Source: Gammaproteobacteria bacterium
GTDB taxonomy: Bacteria > Pseudomonadota > Gammaproteobacteria > Pseudomonadales > Azotimanducaceae
DNA length: 64,000 bases
Assembly (NCBI GenBank): GCA_018666555.1
Contig: JABIZD010000084.1
Coordinates: 29,116-93,115 of the forward strand
Direction of reading: 5' to 3'
Position 1 is the first letter of the stretch. Every line of letters begins with the position of its first letter. Positions 37,924 to 46,544 of the stretch are shown here, in pieces. The notes beneath the pieces are model-generated. The model saw only the letters and a list, made by a program, of their open reading frames with translations. It was not told where the DNA came from and searched no databases. The translations under genes were made by a program, and so were the position numbers.

Positions 37924-40413
37924 TTATATTATATCTGCGCTACTAATTTCTTCGCTCGAATCAACGCTTGACCTGACCAGGTCTTGCTTGTTTCGTTTAA
38001 CTCTTTCATACCGCTTCGCAGATGTGTAGACAGGTTCTTTTAGCGTTGCTGCTCCGAAGGATTTTTGCCTCTGCAGTTCAGTTACCTTGCCATAAGCGGT
38101 AGTACGCTGCCGTGGAGTTCGACCCGCTGCGATAATCAACTGTTCCATCACTTCGGGAGATGTCTCCTGCCCATGACTGGCGCCCGCAGCCCGGGTAATT
38201 GTTTCATTCATCAAGGTACCGCCGAGATCATTCACCCCTGCTTGCAGGCATGCTTTTACGCCTTCATGGCCAAGCTTGGTCCATGATGCTTGAATATTCT
38301 TAAACACCGGGTTCAGTGCCAATCGAGAAACCGCATGGATCAGTACGGCTTCTCTAAATGTCGGTCCCCTTCGTGCGTTACCTTTCAAATATAAAGGCGA
38401 TTCCATATGAATAAACGGCAGAATTACAAATTCAGTGAACCCCTGGGTCCGTTCCTGAAGACCACGCACCCGTAACAAGTGCCTGGCAACATGATAATAA
38501 CTCTCCATATGACCATACATAATAGTGGCAGTGGTATTAAAACCTTCGCCATGTGCCGCTTCCATTACTTCTAACCACTGATTGGTATTAATTTTATCCG
38601 GGCACAGTGTTGCCCTTACCTCATCATCAAGAATTTCAGCCGCAGTACCAGGTAAAGTACCTAGGCCCGCTTCCTTCAACTGTTTCAGAAATTCACCAAC
38701 CGGCAAATTCAGTGTCTGCGCACCCTGCCATACTTCCAGGGGTGAAAATGCATGGATATGCATGTCTGGAACGACCTGTTTTATTGAATGGCATATATCA
38801 ATATACGTCTGGCCGGTATATTCCGGATGAATACCACCCTGCAGGCACACTTCTGATGCGCCTCGATCAGAAGCTTCTTTAGTCCTACGCATCAGCTCTT
38901 CGGGTGAGAGGTCATAGGGTCGACCACGCAGGTTTTCACTCATCTTTCCTTTTGAAAACGCGCAAAACTGACATTTAAAATAACAAACATTGGTGTAGTT
39001 AATATTTCTGTTTACACAATAGCTCACCTCATCACCGCAGAGTTTCCTGCGAATCTGGTCAGCTGCCTGACAAACATGGGTAAAATCATCGCCTCGCGCT
39101 TGAAGCAATCTGACTATTTCGGCTTCCTGCAGTTTTTCTCCTGCACTGGCCTTAGCCAAAATTAATTTTAAATCTGAAGCTGCGCTTACCTTTGGAATCT
39201 GGGTAACTCGTCCTAATTCGATCGCTGGAGGCTGAGGTGTCTCTCCAGCAGCCCAGGTTTCATCTCTGGCAAAGCCCTGTCCATCGACCGCATCCAACAC
39301 CTTGGCTACCATAGCCTCATCCACCCACTTGCGAACATCCCTAACATGCGATGGATACAATGCCAGACGCTCAACTAATATCTTGCCTTCGCCCGCTGTT
39401 TCATCAGCCAGATTCTTAAGATGGGGCCAGGGTGCTTCAGGGTTGACAAAGTCAGGCGTAACCGGCGAGACGCCGCCCCAATCATTAATACCCGCATTTA
39501 TGATTTGGTTAAACACACCAGGGCTCAAATTCGGTGGCGCCTGAATATTCATCTCTGCTCCAAATATCAGCCTGGCCATGGCGATAGTCCATAGCAATTC
39601 ATTGATATCCGGCTCTGGTGCATTCGCCATTAGCGTCTCGGGCTTGGCCCGGAAATTCTGAATAATAATTTCCTGAATGTGACCATAGGGCTCATTAGCA
39701 GACCTTAAGGCTAAAAGCGACACGATTCTTTCTCGACGTGTTTCGCCAATACCAATCAGTATCCCGGATGTAAAAGGAACACTCGCTTCACCTGCCAACC
39801 TAATTGTTTCAAGACGTTTGGCAGGGATTTTATCCGGAGAGCCATAGTGCGGCATACCCTTCTCGGTCAGTCTATCGGATGCTGACTCGAGCATTATCCC
39901 CATGGATATAGAAACCTTGCGCAGTTCGTCAAATTCCGCCGAGGTCATAAGTCCAGGGTTTAAATGGGGAAATAATCCGGTCTCCTGGAAAACCATTTCT
40001 GCCATATCTCTGAGGTAAGACAGCGTTGAATCCTGACCGAGCTCCTTGAGACCTTTCCGGGCTGCAGAATAGCGGGCTTCAGGTTTATCTCCGAGTGTAA
40101 ACAATGCTTCCTTACAACCCGCTCCAGCGCCATCGGTTGCTATCTTGAGAACTTCATCCGGCGTCAAATAGGGTGCCTTAAGCTTTCTAGGCACTTGCGC
40201 AAAGGTACAGTAATGGCAAACGTCCCGGCATAGGTGCGTCAAAGGTATAAACACTTTCCGGGAATAAGAAATTGCATTCTGGTGAGCAAGGTCCCTTATT
40301 GAAGCCGCTGCATTGATCAAAGTCTGAGTTTCGGTGACCTCACTGAAAGACAATGCATCCTCATCTGACAATCGCTGCCCATTGCGGACTTGTTCTAACA
40401 AATATTCTTTCAC
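37924..40413 (-). CDS. fbiC: FO synthase FbiC (CofG/CofH fusion)
   Basis: An 829-residue fusion of two radical SAM domains. The N-terminal CofG-like half has the cluster motif Cys62, Cys66, Cys69 (LCRDVCHYCTF), and the C-terminal CofH-like half has Cys477, Cys481, Cys484 (CYFKCQFCAF). Together they make FO, the deazaflavin chromophore of F420, from tyrosine and the ribityl-aminouracil intermediate of riboflavin synthesis. It starts with GTG overlapping the cofC stop by 4 bases, behind a GGAGG site. The fused form is typical of Actinobacteria and other bacteria; archaea usually have separate proteins. Both halves appear intact. Confidence 0.96.
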   Translation of the reverse strand: MKEYLLEQVRNGQRLSDEDALSFSEVTETQTLINAAASIRDLAHQNAISYSRKVFIPLTHLCRDVCHYCTFAQVPRKLKAPYLTPDEVLKIATDGAGAGCKEALFTLGDKPEARYSAARKGLKELGQDSTLSYLRDMAEMVFQETGLFPHLNPGLMTSAEFDELRKVSISMGIMLESASDRLTEKGMPHYGSPDKIPAKRLETIRLAGEASVPFTSGILIGIGETRRERIVSLLALRSANEPYGHIQEIIIQNFRAKPETLMANAPEPDINELLWTIAMARLIFGAEMNIQAPPNLSPGVFNQIINAGINDWGGVSPVTPDFVNPEAPWPHLKNLADETAGEGKILVERLALYPSHVRDVRKWVDEAMVAKVLDAVDGQGFARDETWAAGETPQPPAIELGRVTQIPKVSAASDLKLILAKASAGEKLQEAEIVRLLQARGDDFTHVCQAADQIRRKLCGDEVSYCVNRNINYTNVCYFKCQFCAFSKGKMSENLRGRPYDLSPEELMRRTKEASDRGASEVCLQGGIHPEYTGQTYIDICHSIKQVVPDMHIHAFSPLEVWQGAQTLNLPVGEFLKQLKEAGLGTLPGTAAEILDDEVRATLCPDKINTNQWLEVMEAAHGEGFNTTATIMYGHMESYYHVARHLLRVRGLQERTQGFTEFVILPFIHMESPLYLKGNARRGPTFREAVLIHAVSRLALNPVFKNIQASWTKLGHEGVKACLQAGVNDLGGTLMNETITRAAGASHGQETSPEVMEQLIIAAGRTPRQRTTAYGKVTELQRQKSFGAATLKEPVYTSAKRYERVKRNKQDLVRSSVDSSEEISSADII

Positions 40414-41111
40414 AACCTTTTAGCCTCCTCTGAAAATGATGCCTGCAGTTTTTCCGTCACTGCCAATTCCTGACAACATAAATAAGTATGGGACTCTACG
40501 CCAGTTAAAGCCAGTCGCTCTAACATTACCCAAAGATCCTCAGGTGTATCAATATCTAATCCAATGCCAGGAAGTTTCAAAACAATGGGTTCAATATCAT
40601 TTTTTCGAGCAATCCCTAAGTGTCGACGGAAGCTATCAACTCCGAAGCCAAACGGCAGGCAATCCGGAGGAGAACACACAACACAGTTGGAACCACCCAG
40701 GTCTTCAGCTGGAACAATACAGATGCCAGGTTTTCCCTGGGCTGTGAAGCCATCCAAAACGATATCTAATTCTGCTGTTGTTAACAACGGTAAATCGGCA
40801 GGCAGAAATACTAGATTATCAACCCCCTTTTCAGCCAGCAACCCTGCTGCATGGGTCATAGCAGCTATCAAACCAGAGCCAGCTGGTTCCGGCACAATGG
40901 TCACCGCATAAGGCTGACACAGCTCGGCAACAGCGGCATCTTGCGTCACCACCCATATCTCATCGATATACGAACAAGCTTCTACAGAGGTCAGGACATC
41001 TTCTACCATGCATTTAAACAGCGCTTGTCTTTCGTCTGCCTGGAGCACACCTGCCAACCGTTGCTTGGCACCGCTCAGCTGCTTGATCGGAATTACCGCA
41101 ACAGTCGTCAT
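40410..41111 (-). CDS. cofC: Phospholactate (or PEP/3-phosphoglycerate) guanylyltransferase CofC/FbiD
   Basis: A 233-residue nucleotidyltransferase with the N-terminal VAVIPIKQLSGAKQRLAGVL signature, FLPADLPLL and LDIDTPEDL. It activates a three-carbon phospho-acid with GTP to give the donor used by CofD. Family members differ in substrate: 2-phospholactate, phosphoenolpyruvate or 3-phosphoglycerate; the sequence alone does not decide for me. It overlaps cofD upstream (ATGA) and fbiC downstream (GTGA). The C-terminus extends about 30 residues beyond the usual end. Confidence 0.93.
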   Translation of the reverse strand: MTTVAVIPIKQLSGAKQRLAGVLQADERQALFKCMVEDVLTSVEACSYIDEIWVVTQDAAVAELCQPYAVTIVPEPAGSGLIAAMTHAAGLLAEKGVDNLVFLPADLPLLTTAELDIVLDGFTAQGKPGICIVPAEDLGGSNCVVCSPPDCLPFGFGVDSFRRHLGIARKNDIEPIVLKLPGIGLDIDTPEDLWVMLERLALTGVESHTYLCCQELAVTEKLQASFSEEAKRL

Positions 41112-42085
41112 ACTAGGCTTAGCCTTTCTGCAAATTTCAACACGTCGGCGGCCAGCTGTTCTCGGTCTTGAAGGCTCGTCATCACGGTTTTAACAACCAG
41201 TGCCTGCACACCCAACGCCTCAACCGCGGTTGCTTGTTTGGCATCAGCGATATCTAAAACGATTGCATCAAGTAGCCCCGGATACCGATCCACATAATAC
41301 TCGGCTACTCCCAGAGCGGTACTGGGCATCTTTAATTCTGCCATCATTTTTGCAGCGGGTCCCTTCAGAGCAACACCTGCCACGATTGGTGAAACGGCAA
41401 TGACGGGCGCAGACTGCTGGACCATCATGTCAACTGTATCATCTATGTCCAATACTGGCGCTACGCTGACAAACGGATTAGATGGACACAGGATAATCGA
41501 ACCCAGCTCCGGATCTTGCAGGGCTCTAGTAAACTCAGAACAGCGACTGGCGCTACCAATTCCGGAAAAAGAATATCCGTTAATAGCGGGTTGACACTGA
41601 TCACGAACAAAATAATGCTGAAACGCCAGTACTTCGCCTGACTGACAGTGTATCAGCGTGGCCACAGGGTCATCTGACATTGGTACAAGGCTATGTTCTA
41701 TATTCAGCGCAGAACACAGTTCTCTTGTTACCACGGACAGTGATTTGCCTTTAGCCCTCTCGCGTGTCCTGACCACATGGGTCGCTAGATCTTTATCACC
41801 CAGACTGAACCAGGTGTCGCCGCCCAACTGCCCCAGCGCAGCGAGAAACTGCCAGGTTTCGTCAGCCTGTCCCCAGCCACTGTCCTTATCAGAAAGGTTG
41901 GCCAGCGTATACATTACGGTATCCAGATCCGGACAGATGTCTAATCCAAGGTGTTCAAAATCATCGCCTGTATTAGCCACTATGGTTAGCTTTTCAGGCT
42001 GCAGTTGACGTGACAACCCCAGCGCCAGTTTAGCGCCACCAACACCACCAGTAATAGCTAAGCAACTTTTTGTGGCCGCAGTCAT
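41108..42085 (-). CDS. cofD: 2-phospho-L-lactate transferase CofD/FbiA
   Basis: A 325-residue CofD. The N-terminal ITGGVGGAKLALGLS, VANTGDDFEHLGLDICPDLD and the ILCPSNPFVSVAP segment form the FO- and donor-binding sites. It joins the phospho-acid moiety to FO to give F420-0 or its dehydro/3PG form. It overlaps cofC by 4 bases and starts 8 bases after the cofE stop. Complete relative to the family. Confidence 0.96.
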   Translation of the reverse strand: MTAATKSCLAITGGVGGAKLALGLSRQLQPEKLTIVANTGDDFEHLGLDICPDLDTVMYTLANLSDKDSGWGQADETWQFLAALGQLGGDTWFSLGDKDLATHVVRTRERAKGKSLSVVTRELCSALNIEHSLVPMSDDPVATLIHCQSGEVLAFQHYFVRDQCQPAINGYSFSGIGSASRCSEFTRALQDPELGSIILCPSNPFVSVAPVLDIDDTVDMMVQQSAPVIAVSPIVAGVALKGPAAKMMAELKMPSTALGVAEYYVDRYPGLLDAIVLDIADAKQATAVEALGVQALVVKTVMTSLQDREQLAADVLKFAERLSLV

Positions 42086-42093
42086 GTTTTCCC

Positions 42094-42873
42094 CTACCTG
42101 AACATATCTAGCTGTTTGGGCCTCAGAAGTGGCCGTACGCCCTGCAATGCTGGGTCGGCAGGCTCTACAGGATGATAGCCTCTGGCAATGACAACTGGCA
42201 TCTTTTCAGTTGTCTGCCCCATTATCAATGACGCAGCTGCTGCCAGTTCATCTGCTGCAGCAACCTGGGTTACCAACAATTCTCTGCCATACAAATCTGT
42301 GCCGCCGACATAATCCTCTAATGCTGTAAATCCAGCGACTCCAATCGCAAGGCCTACAGTCCCCATACGCCAGGCGCGACCGACCGAATCGTTGATGATC
42401 ACCCCGACATCAATACCATGGACGGCTTTAACAGCCGAACGCAAACTACGGGCGCTAGCATCCGGATCAATGGGCAACAATAACAGCAGGTCATCACCAT
42501 CAATTCCCTCAATGTTGATATTAGACTGGTCTATTCCGGCATTCGCCTGAACAAAACCTAGCTTTTGCTCAACGATGAGTACCCCGGGACGTTGACGAAC
42601 AACCTCATTAGATTCGTCCAGGATGACCTGCACCTTTCTCGGATCTTTATCTACTTCAAGCGCCAGTGCGCACGCCTCATCAGTAGGTAGCACGCTATTG
42701 AGATCGACATACCGGTCTTCCGCTTTTGATACGATTTTCTGGGCGAGTAAAATTACATCATTTGCCTGCAAAGATTCATCAATGCTCAGCAGACCTGCAT
42801 CGATAACATCCAGCAGGTTATCCCCAGGCTCTACCATGGGCAGATTGGGCACCGGAAATAGTGTGAGATTCAT
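42094..42873 (-). CDS. cofE: Coenzyme F420:L-glutamate ligase CofE
   Basis: A 259-residue single-domain CofE. Typical parts are VILLAQKIVSKAEDR near residue 40, the GVIINDSVGRAWRMGT block and VGGTDLYGREL. It adds glutamates to F420-0 using GTP. Unlike mycobacterial FbiB, it lacks the C-terminal nitroreductase-like domain that reduces dehydro-F420-0. It overlaps fno by 4 bases (ATGA). The tail length of F420 cannot be predicted. Confidence 0.95.
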   Translation of the reverse strand: MNLTLFPVPNLPMVEPGDNLLDVIDAGLLSIDESLQANDVILLAQKIVSKAEDRYVDLNSVLPTDEACALALEVDKDPRKVQVILDESNEVVRQRPGVLIVEQKLGFVQANAGIDQSNINIEGIDGDDLLLLLPIDPDASARSLRSAVKAVHGIDVGVIINDSVGRAWRMGTVGLAIGVAGFTALEDYVGGTDLYGRELLVTQVAAADELAAAASLIMGQTTEKMPVVIARGYHPVEPADPALQGVRPLLRPKQLDMFR

Positions 42874-43541
42874 ACAGCCCCTGACTCACCCGTTATCACA
42901 ATTCCTGCTCCATTTATCTTGTGGTGACGATTGATGGAAATCAGCACCGATGTCATGGCTTCCGCTGCGGCCGCATTTGCTAGCGGCCCTGCATGCCAGC
43001 CTTTGAGACCAACAGCCTCAACTAACTCTATCACTGTCTGTCGGGCTGTCCGCTTGTTACCCGTCACCAGGACATCGCAAGCGATGGCGTCATCCTCCTG
43101 CAGATGCATGGCACCCACATTCTGGAAAGCAGATACGACACTGACACTTTCTCCCAGGTACTGCTGAGCTTGCATGGCCGCCGAGCCTGCTTCTGGCAAT
43201 TGCACAGTGCCGACTTTAGGCGGCACCAGTGGTACCGTAACATCAATGAGTACTTTGCCATCTAAGGCTGGCTTGACTGATTCAAGCGTACTGAGTTGGT
43301 GCGCGAACGGCACCGTCAAGACCACTACATCGGCTAATTGCGCAGCACTGATATTGTCATGACCGGTCACATTGAGATCCGGGAATTCAGTCAGGAGCTC
43401 GCTTGCTGCGGCTAGACCCTTATCTATGGTGCGTGAACCTATGTAAATCTGGTATCCCGCTCGGGACCACTGCCGAGCCAACCCACCTCCCAAATCTCCT
43501 GTGCCACCCAAAATGGCAATGGTTTGTATCTTCTCTGTCAT
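42870..43541 (-). CDS. fno: F420-dependent NADP(H) reductase (Fno)
   Basis: A 223-residue NADPH:F420 oxidoreductase. The dinucleotide motif AILGGTGDLGGGLA is at about residues 9-22, followed by SRTIDKG, NADPH-specific in style, and VVLTVPFAH. It moves hydride between NADPH and F420; in bacteria the likely direction is F420 reduction, supplying F420H2 to the LLM enzymes. I chose the ATG at 43541; a TTG five codons upstream is also in frame. First gene of the F420 biosynthetic operon, which puts cofactor reduction under the same control as synthesis. Confidence 0.92.
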   Translation of the reverse strand: MTEKIQTIAILGGTGDLGGGLARQWSRAGYQIYIGSRTIDKGLAAASELLTEFPDLNVTGHDNISAAQLADVVVLTVPFAHQLSTLESVKPALDGKVLIDVTVPLVPPKVGTVQLPEAGSAAMQAQQYLGESVSVVSAFQNVGAMHLQEDDAIACDVLVTGNKRTARQTVIELVEAVGLKGWHAGPLANAAAAEAMTSVLISINRHHKINGAGIVITGESGAV

Positions 43542-43851
43542 ATCTTCAATTTCCAATCATCAATTGCATCAAACTATACCCTTCTTCTCCCATTCCAGCC
43601 TACATAAGAGACTCAAACAGGCGCTGCATTATTCACCAAGTATCGCCTGGGAACAACCATCAAGGAAAACACACGGGACCTAACTTCTGATAAAACTATA
43701 CCAAAACATCTGCGTCCTGCCAGCACAAAATACAAGCCTATCGCCTTACCATCCAGGTCAACCATTAACAAAACCTGATTAATGCCAGGGGAGATGGTTT
43801 ACTGGCAGAATTCTGACTCACTCGCCAGTGGCGACAATAGGATCCGCTTCT
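43542..43851. other. Leader region of the F420 operon
   Basis: About 310 bases between trmY and fno, both on the minus strand. It holds the candidate promoter at 43695-43723 and an untranslated leader of about 145 bases before fno. No riboswitch fold or reading frame was recognised. Confidence 0.35.
43695..43723 (-). promoter_or_regulatory. Candidate sigma-70 promoter of the F420 operon
   Basis: On the minus strand, -35 CTGGCA (43718-43723) and -10 TATAGT (43695-43700) are 17 bases apart, with an extended -10 TGG just before the hexamer. Four and five of six bases match consensus. Transcription would start near 43688. Confidence 0.4.
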
Positions 43852-44448
43852 TTATTCTGATGCTTCTGCCAATTGATGTAACAAGGTAATACACTGAGAG
43901 GCAAACAGCAGAGTCGGACCGAGTGAAACCATCTTAACCCCCTGCCTTTTCATCGAATTAAAAGATTTTTTTTGCATGGGAACATGATCTGAAAGAATGA
44001 ACACGCTGTCAGAGCGAAGTTCGCCAGCCGTGGCATTAACCCCCTTCCTATGCAGCAGGTAGCAGTTATGCTCAGTAGCAAGGCGTTTAACCAACCACTC
44101 AAAACTGATCGCTTCAACCACTATGCCATTTCCGGCAATGACAGTCTCACCCTTATCAAGCTTTAAAGCTCGTTCTAACGCCACTGCACAGGCTGAAAGC
44201 AGAGCCCGTTCATGTAGTCCACCCAAATCGCCAATACTAGCCCCATCAATCAGCAAGGTACGTGAAAAATCCCTGCTATCCTCAAATACCAGATATAACC
44301 GGGTATCCCGTCTATGCGCTTGTGAAATAAACAGCGCGTTAGTAATAATTCCGGCAATGAACTCAACATGCCCGGGGCTACCAATTGAGGCTAAGAACCG
44401 TTCCGGTTCGACAGGAGCACTATGGCAGCGGACGACAAAACAAGGCAA
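43852..44448 (-). CDS. trmY: tRNA (pseudouridine(54)-N(1))-methyltransferase TrmY-like SPOUT protein
   Basis: A 198-residue SPOUT-fold methyltransferase of the TrmY (DUF358/COG1901) family, recognised by MPCFVVRCHSAP, the acidic/arginine segment RRDTRLYLVFED, and the C-terminal knot motif FILSDHVPMQKKSF. TrmY methylates N1 of pseudouridine 54 in archaeal tRNA; bacterial homologues occur patchily and their function is less certain. It sits upstream of the F420 operon, same strand, separated by 310 bases. A common origin with the F420 genes is only speculation. Confidence 0.88.
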   Translation of the reverse strand: MPCFVVRCHSAPVEPERFLASIGSPGHVEFIAGIITNALFISQAHRRDTRLYLVFEDSRDFSRTLLIDGASIGDLGGLHERALLSACAVALERALKLDKGETVIAGNGIVVEAISFEWLVKRLATEHNCYLLHRKGVNATAGELRSDSVFILSDHVPMQKKSFNSMKRQGVKMVSLGPTLLFASQCITLLHQLAEASE

Positions 44449-44573
44449 AGGCAGGTCTCCTCAGGGCCTGTTACAAGCTATAGCATTATGGTCATTTCTC
44501 TACTAAACGGAAGTTAAATATACAATAGCGCGGGTTTGACCCGCACCGCCCTCAAATAAGTTATTATGCTTGA

Positions 44574-45848
44574 GTGAATTCTTCCCAGAAATACTCCAAT
44601 AAAGCCAGCAGCTCACATCTGACCTGGTATAACCTCAGCAATGCTCTTTGGATGGGAAGCTTCAGCATACAGCAATTGCTGGTGATTTGGATTCTCGTTG
44701 GGGTCCTCGAGCAGCCGCCTGAAACCGTTGGACTGGTGCAACTGTTAATCGGTATTCCAGGGCTCCTATTCATGCTTTGGGGCGGTTTTATCGGCGATCG
44801 AGTGGATGGCAGAAAACTGCTCATTCAAACGCATCTACTCAGTGCCATCCCCCCTTTAGGCTTGATCATTGTTATTTCTTATAGTCAATTGGGGCTTATC
44901 GGTGTCATCTTGTTTGCACTCAGCGCTAATCTTCTCAACAGTGCCTCTAACCCGGCTCGAAATACCCTATTGAATATGGTTGCTCGATCAAGGCTTCAGT
45001 ACGCTATTAGCCTTTCAACCGGTATAGGCTCCATAGCAACCATAATTGGTACCCGAGTTGCGGGCGAGATTGAAAGTATAGGATTAGCCAATGTCCTGAT
45101 ATTCCAGGCGGCCTTTTTTATCCTCGGTGCTGTGGCCCTGCTCGGTCTGCCTAAATATCCAGTCATAAAAAAAACCAACGACTCCAGTACTACCCCAGGC
45201 AAGGATCAGATAGCTGCACCGACTATGCTAGCCACCATAAAAAATGGCCTGCTATATACCTGGCGTTTCAAGCTCGCCAGAGACCTGGTCGGTCTTAACT
45301 TTTTTTCCAGCTTCTTCAATGCAGGCGCCTGGATGGTCGCCATACCCTTTATCATCACTCGGGTCTACGCGGGTGATGCCTTACTATTGGCTAATATCAC
45401 GGTCATCTTCTACTTTGGTTCGCTCATCGCCAATTTCGGCCTGCTGCGATTTATGCCATTGGCTCGACCCGGTCGACTGTATCTAATTATGCAGCTAAGC
45501 CGAATTTTTGTGCTTTTGCTGATCTGGATCCAGCCACATATCAGCGTATTCTGGGCAGCCGCAGCCTATTGGGGGTTTAACATGGGTGTCACAAACACCA
45601 CATCTCGCCTCATGGTGCAGGAAATTTCCAAGCCCGAATATCGAGCCCGACTGATGTCGGTTTATACACTGGGCCTGATGAGTGCGATCCCGATTGGTTC
45701 TCTTGTGCTTGGCTTTGTCATTGGCCAATTTGGCGCTCTAAATGCCCTGATACCTGGCATGATTTCATCTGTTATCATCTTCTGGCTAGGCTTTCGGTAT
45801 ACCTCGATATGGCAATATCAAAGCCCAACTGGGCCACCAGAAAATTAA
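44574..45848 (+). CDS. MFS transporter
   Basis: A 424-residue membrane protein with about 12 hydrophobic segments and the loop 2-3 MFS motif GGFIGDRVDGRKLL near residue 65. It resembles enterobactin-exporter/MFS_3-type efflux proteins. The GTG at 44574 is the likely start; a stop codon precedes it and there is no strong ribosome-binding site. Substrate unknown. Divergent from trmY. Confidence 0.86.
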   Translation: MNSSQKYSNKASSSHLTWYNLSNALWMGSFSIQQLLVIWILVGVLEQPPETVGLVQLLIGIPGLLFMLWGGFIGDRVDGRKLLIQTHLLSAIPPLGLIIVISYSQLGLIGVILFALSANLLNSASNPARNTLLNMVARSRLQYAISLSTGIGSIATIIGTRVAGEIESIGLANVLIFQAAFFILGAVALLGLPKYPVIKKTNDSSTTPGKDQIAAPTMLATIKNGLLYTWRFKLARDLVGLNFFSSFFNAGAWMVAIPFIITRVYAGDALLLANITVIFYFGSLIANFGLLRFMPLARPGRLYLIMQLSRIFVLLLIWIQPHISVFWAAAAYWGFNMGVTNTTSRLMVQEISKPEYRARLMSVYTLGLMSAIPIGSLVLGFVIGQFGALNALIPGMISSVIIFWLGFRYTSIWQYQSPTGPPEN

Positions 45849-45911
45849 AATTGTTAGTGTGTACTAACTTGCCAGAGCCCATGACTTGTGCACTTAAAGA
45901 TAGTATTAATG

Positions 45912-45934
45912 TTTTCCACAAAATCTGTGGATAA
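45912..45934. promoter_or_regulatory. Pair of inverted DnaA-box-like 9-mers
   Basis: TTTTCCACA (plus strand) and TTATCCACA (minus strand, 45926-45934) face each other across five bases. Both satisfy the consensus TTWTNCACA. Confidence 0.5.
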
Positions 45935-46011
45935 CTCTGGTGATAACTTCTCGAACAACCGCCATACCCCCCAAAAATCCTACAAGTGCACGATTGATCA
46001 ATTTTTAACCG

Positions 46012-46036
46012 ATTTAATTAAAGTTTAATTAAATCA
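46012..46036. repeat. Perfect 25-bp A/T-rich palindrome
   Basis: Two 12-bp arms (first arm GATTTAATTAAA) flank a single central G at 46024. All arm bases but the outermost pair are A or T. Confidence 0.75.
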
Positions 46037-46092
46037 ATAACTTACTATATTCGCTTAGTCTCTCTTTTGAATCTATTCAGATTAATTCAGAA

Positions 46093-46195
46093 ATTGGGGT
46101 CAGATGTGCATAACTTAATAAAATTGCCGCAGAATCTCCTCAATTTAGCGCAAATTTACCATCTCAATTGCTGAGTTTCGACCACTGACCCCAAT
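46093..46195. repeat. Inverted-repeat unit with GGGGTCAG ends
   Basis: ATTGGGGTCAG (46093-46103) and CTGACCCCAAT (46185-46195) form an 11-bp perfect inverted repeat enclosing 81 AT-rich bases. Similar GGGGTCAG-type palindromes accompany REP/RAYT and MITE-like elements in gammaproteobacteria; no transposase gene is nearby. Confidence 0.5.
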
Positions 46196-46544
46196 ACTTA
46201 TTCTAATAAGATGACTAAAATCATAGGATTACGGCAACAATTGTTAACCACTGCGTTTGCAAAAATTTAACCAATAAATTCCCTACCAAGTGCACACCTC
46301 GACAAGATCTGCCAATCTGCTTCACTTGCCAGAAAATTTGAAACCAATCTACCCGGATGATGAGTAAAAGCAGGCTCATTATTCCCAGCAATAAACTTTT
46401 ACTTCGATCGTGATCACGATATGATGCCCCTCGTTTTTCGCCTGCTTCCAGCATTATACTGGCCTGTTGTTTTGATCTAAAGCAGGCAGCCGTACTTTTC
46501 AGGTGTATCGCCTCTGGCACGGCAAACAAGAATCGAGATAAACA

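Larger units (their letters stand above)
45849..46544. other. Long noncoding region with DnaA-box-like sites and repeats
   Basis: Nearly 700 bases without a convincing gene. It contains two facing DnaA-box-like 9-mers (45912-45934), a perfect 25-bp A/T palindrome (46012-46036), a third DnaA-box-like 9-mer (46105-46113), an 11-bp inverted repeat (46093-46103 / 46185-46195), and three occurrences of the 8-mer AAGTGCAC (45888-45895 inverted, 45985-45992, 46288-46295). The middle is very AT-rich. A frame at 46221-46553 on the minus strand is probably spurious. Confidence 0.6.
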
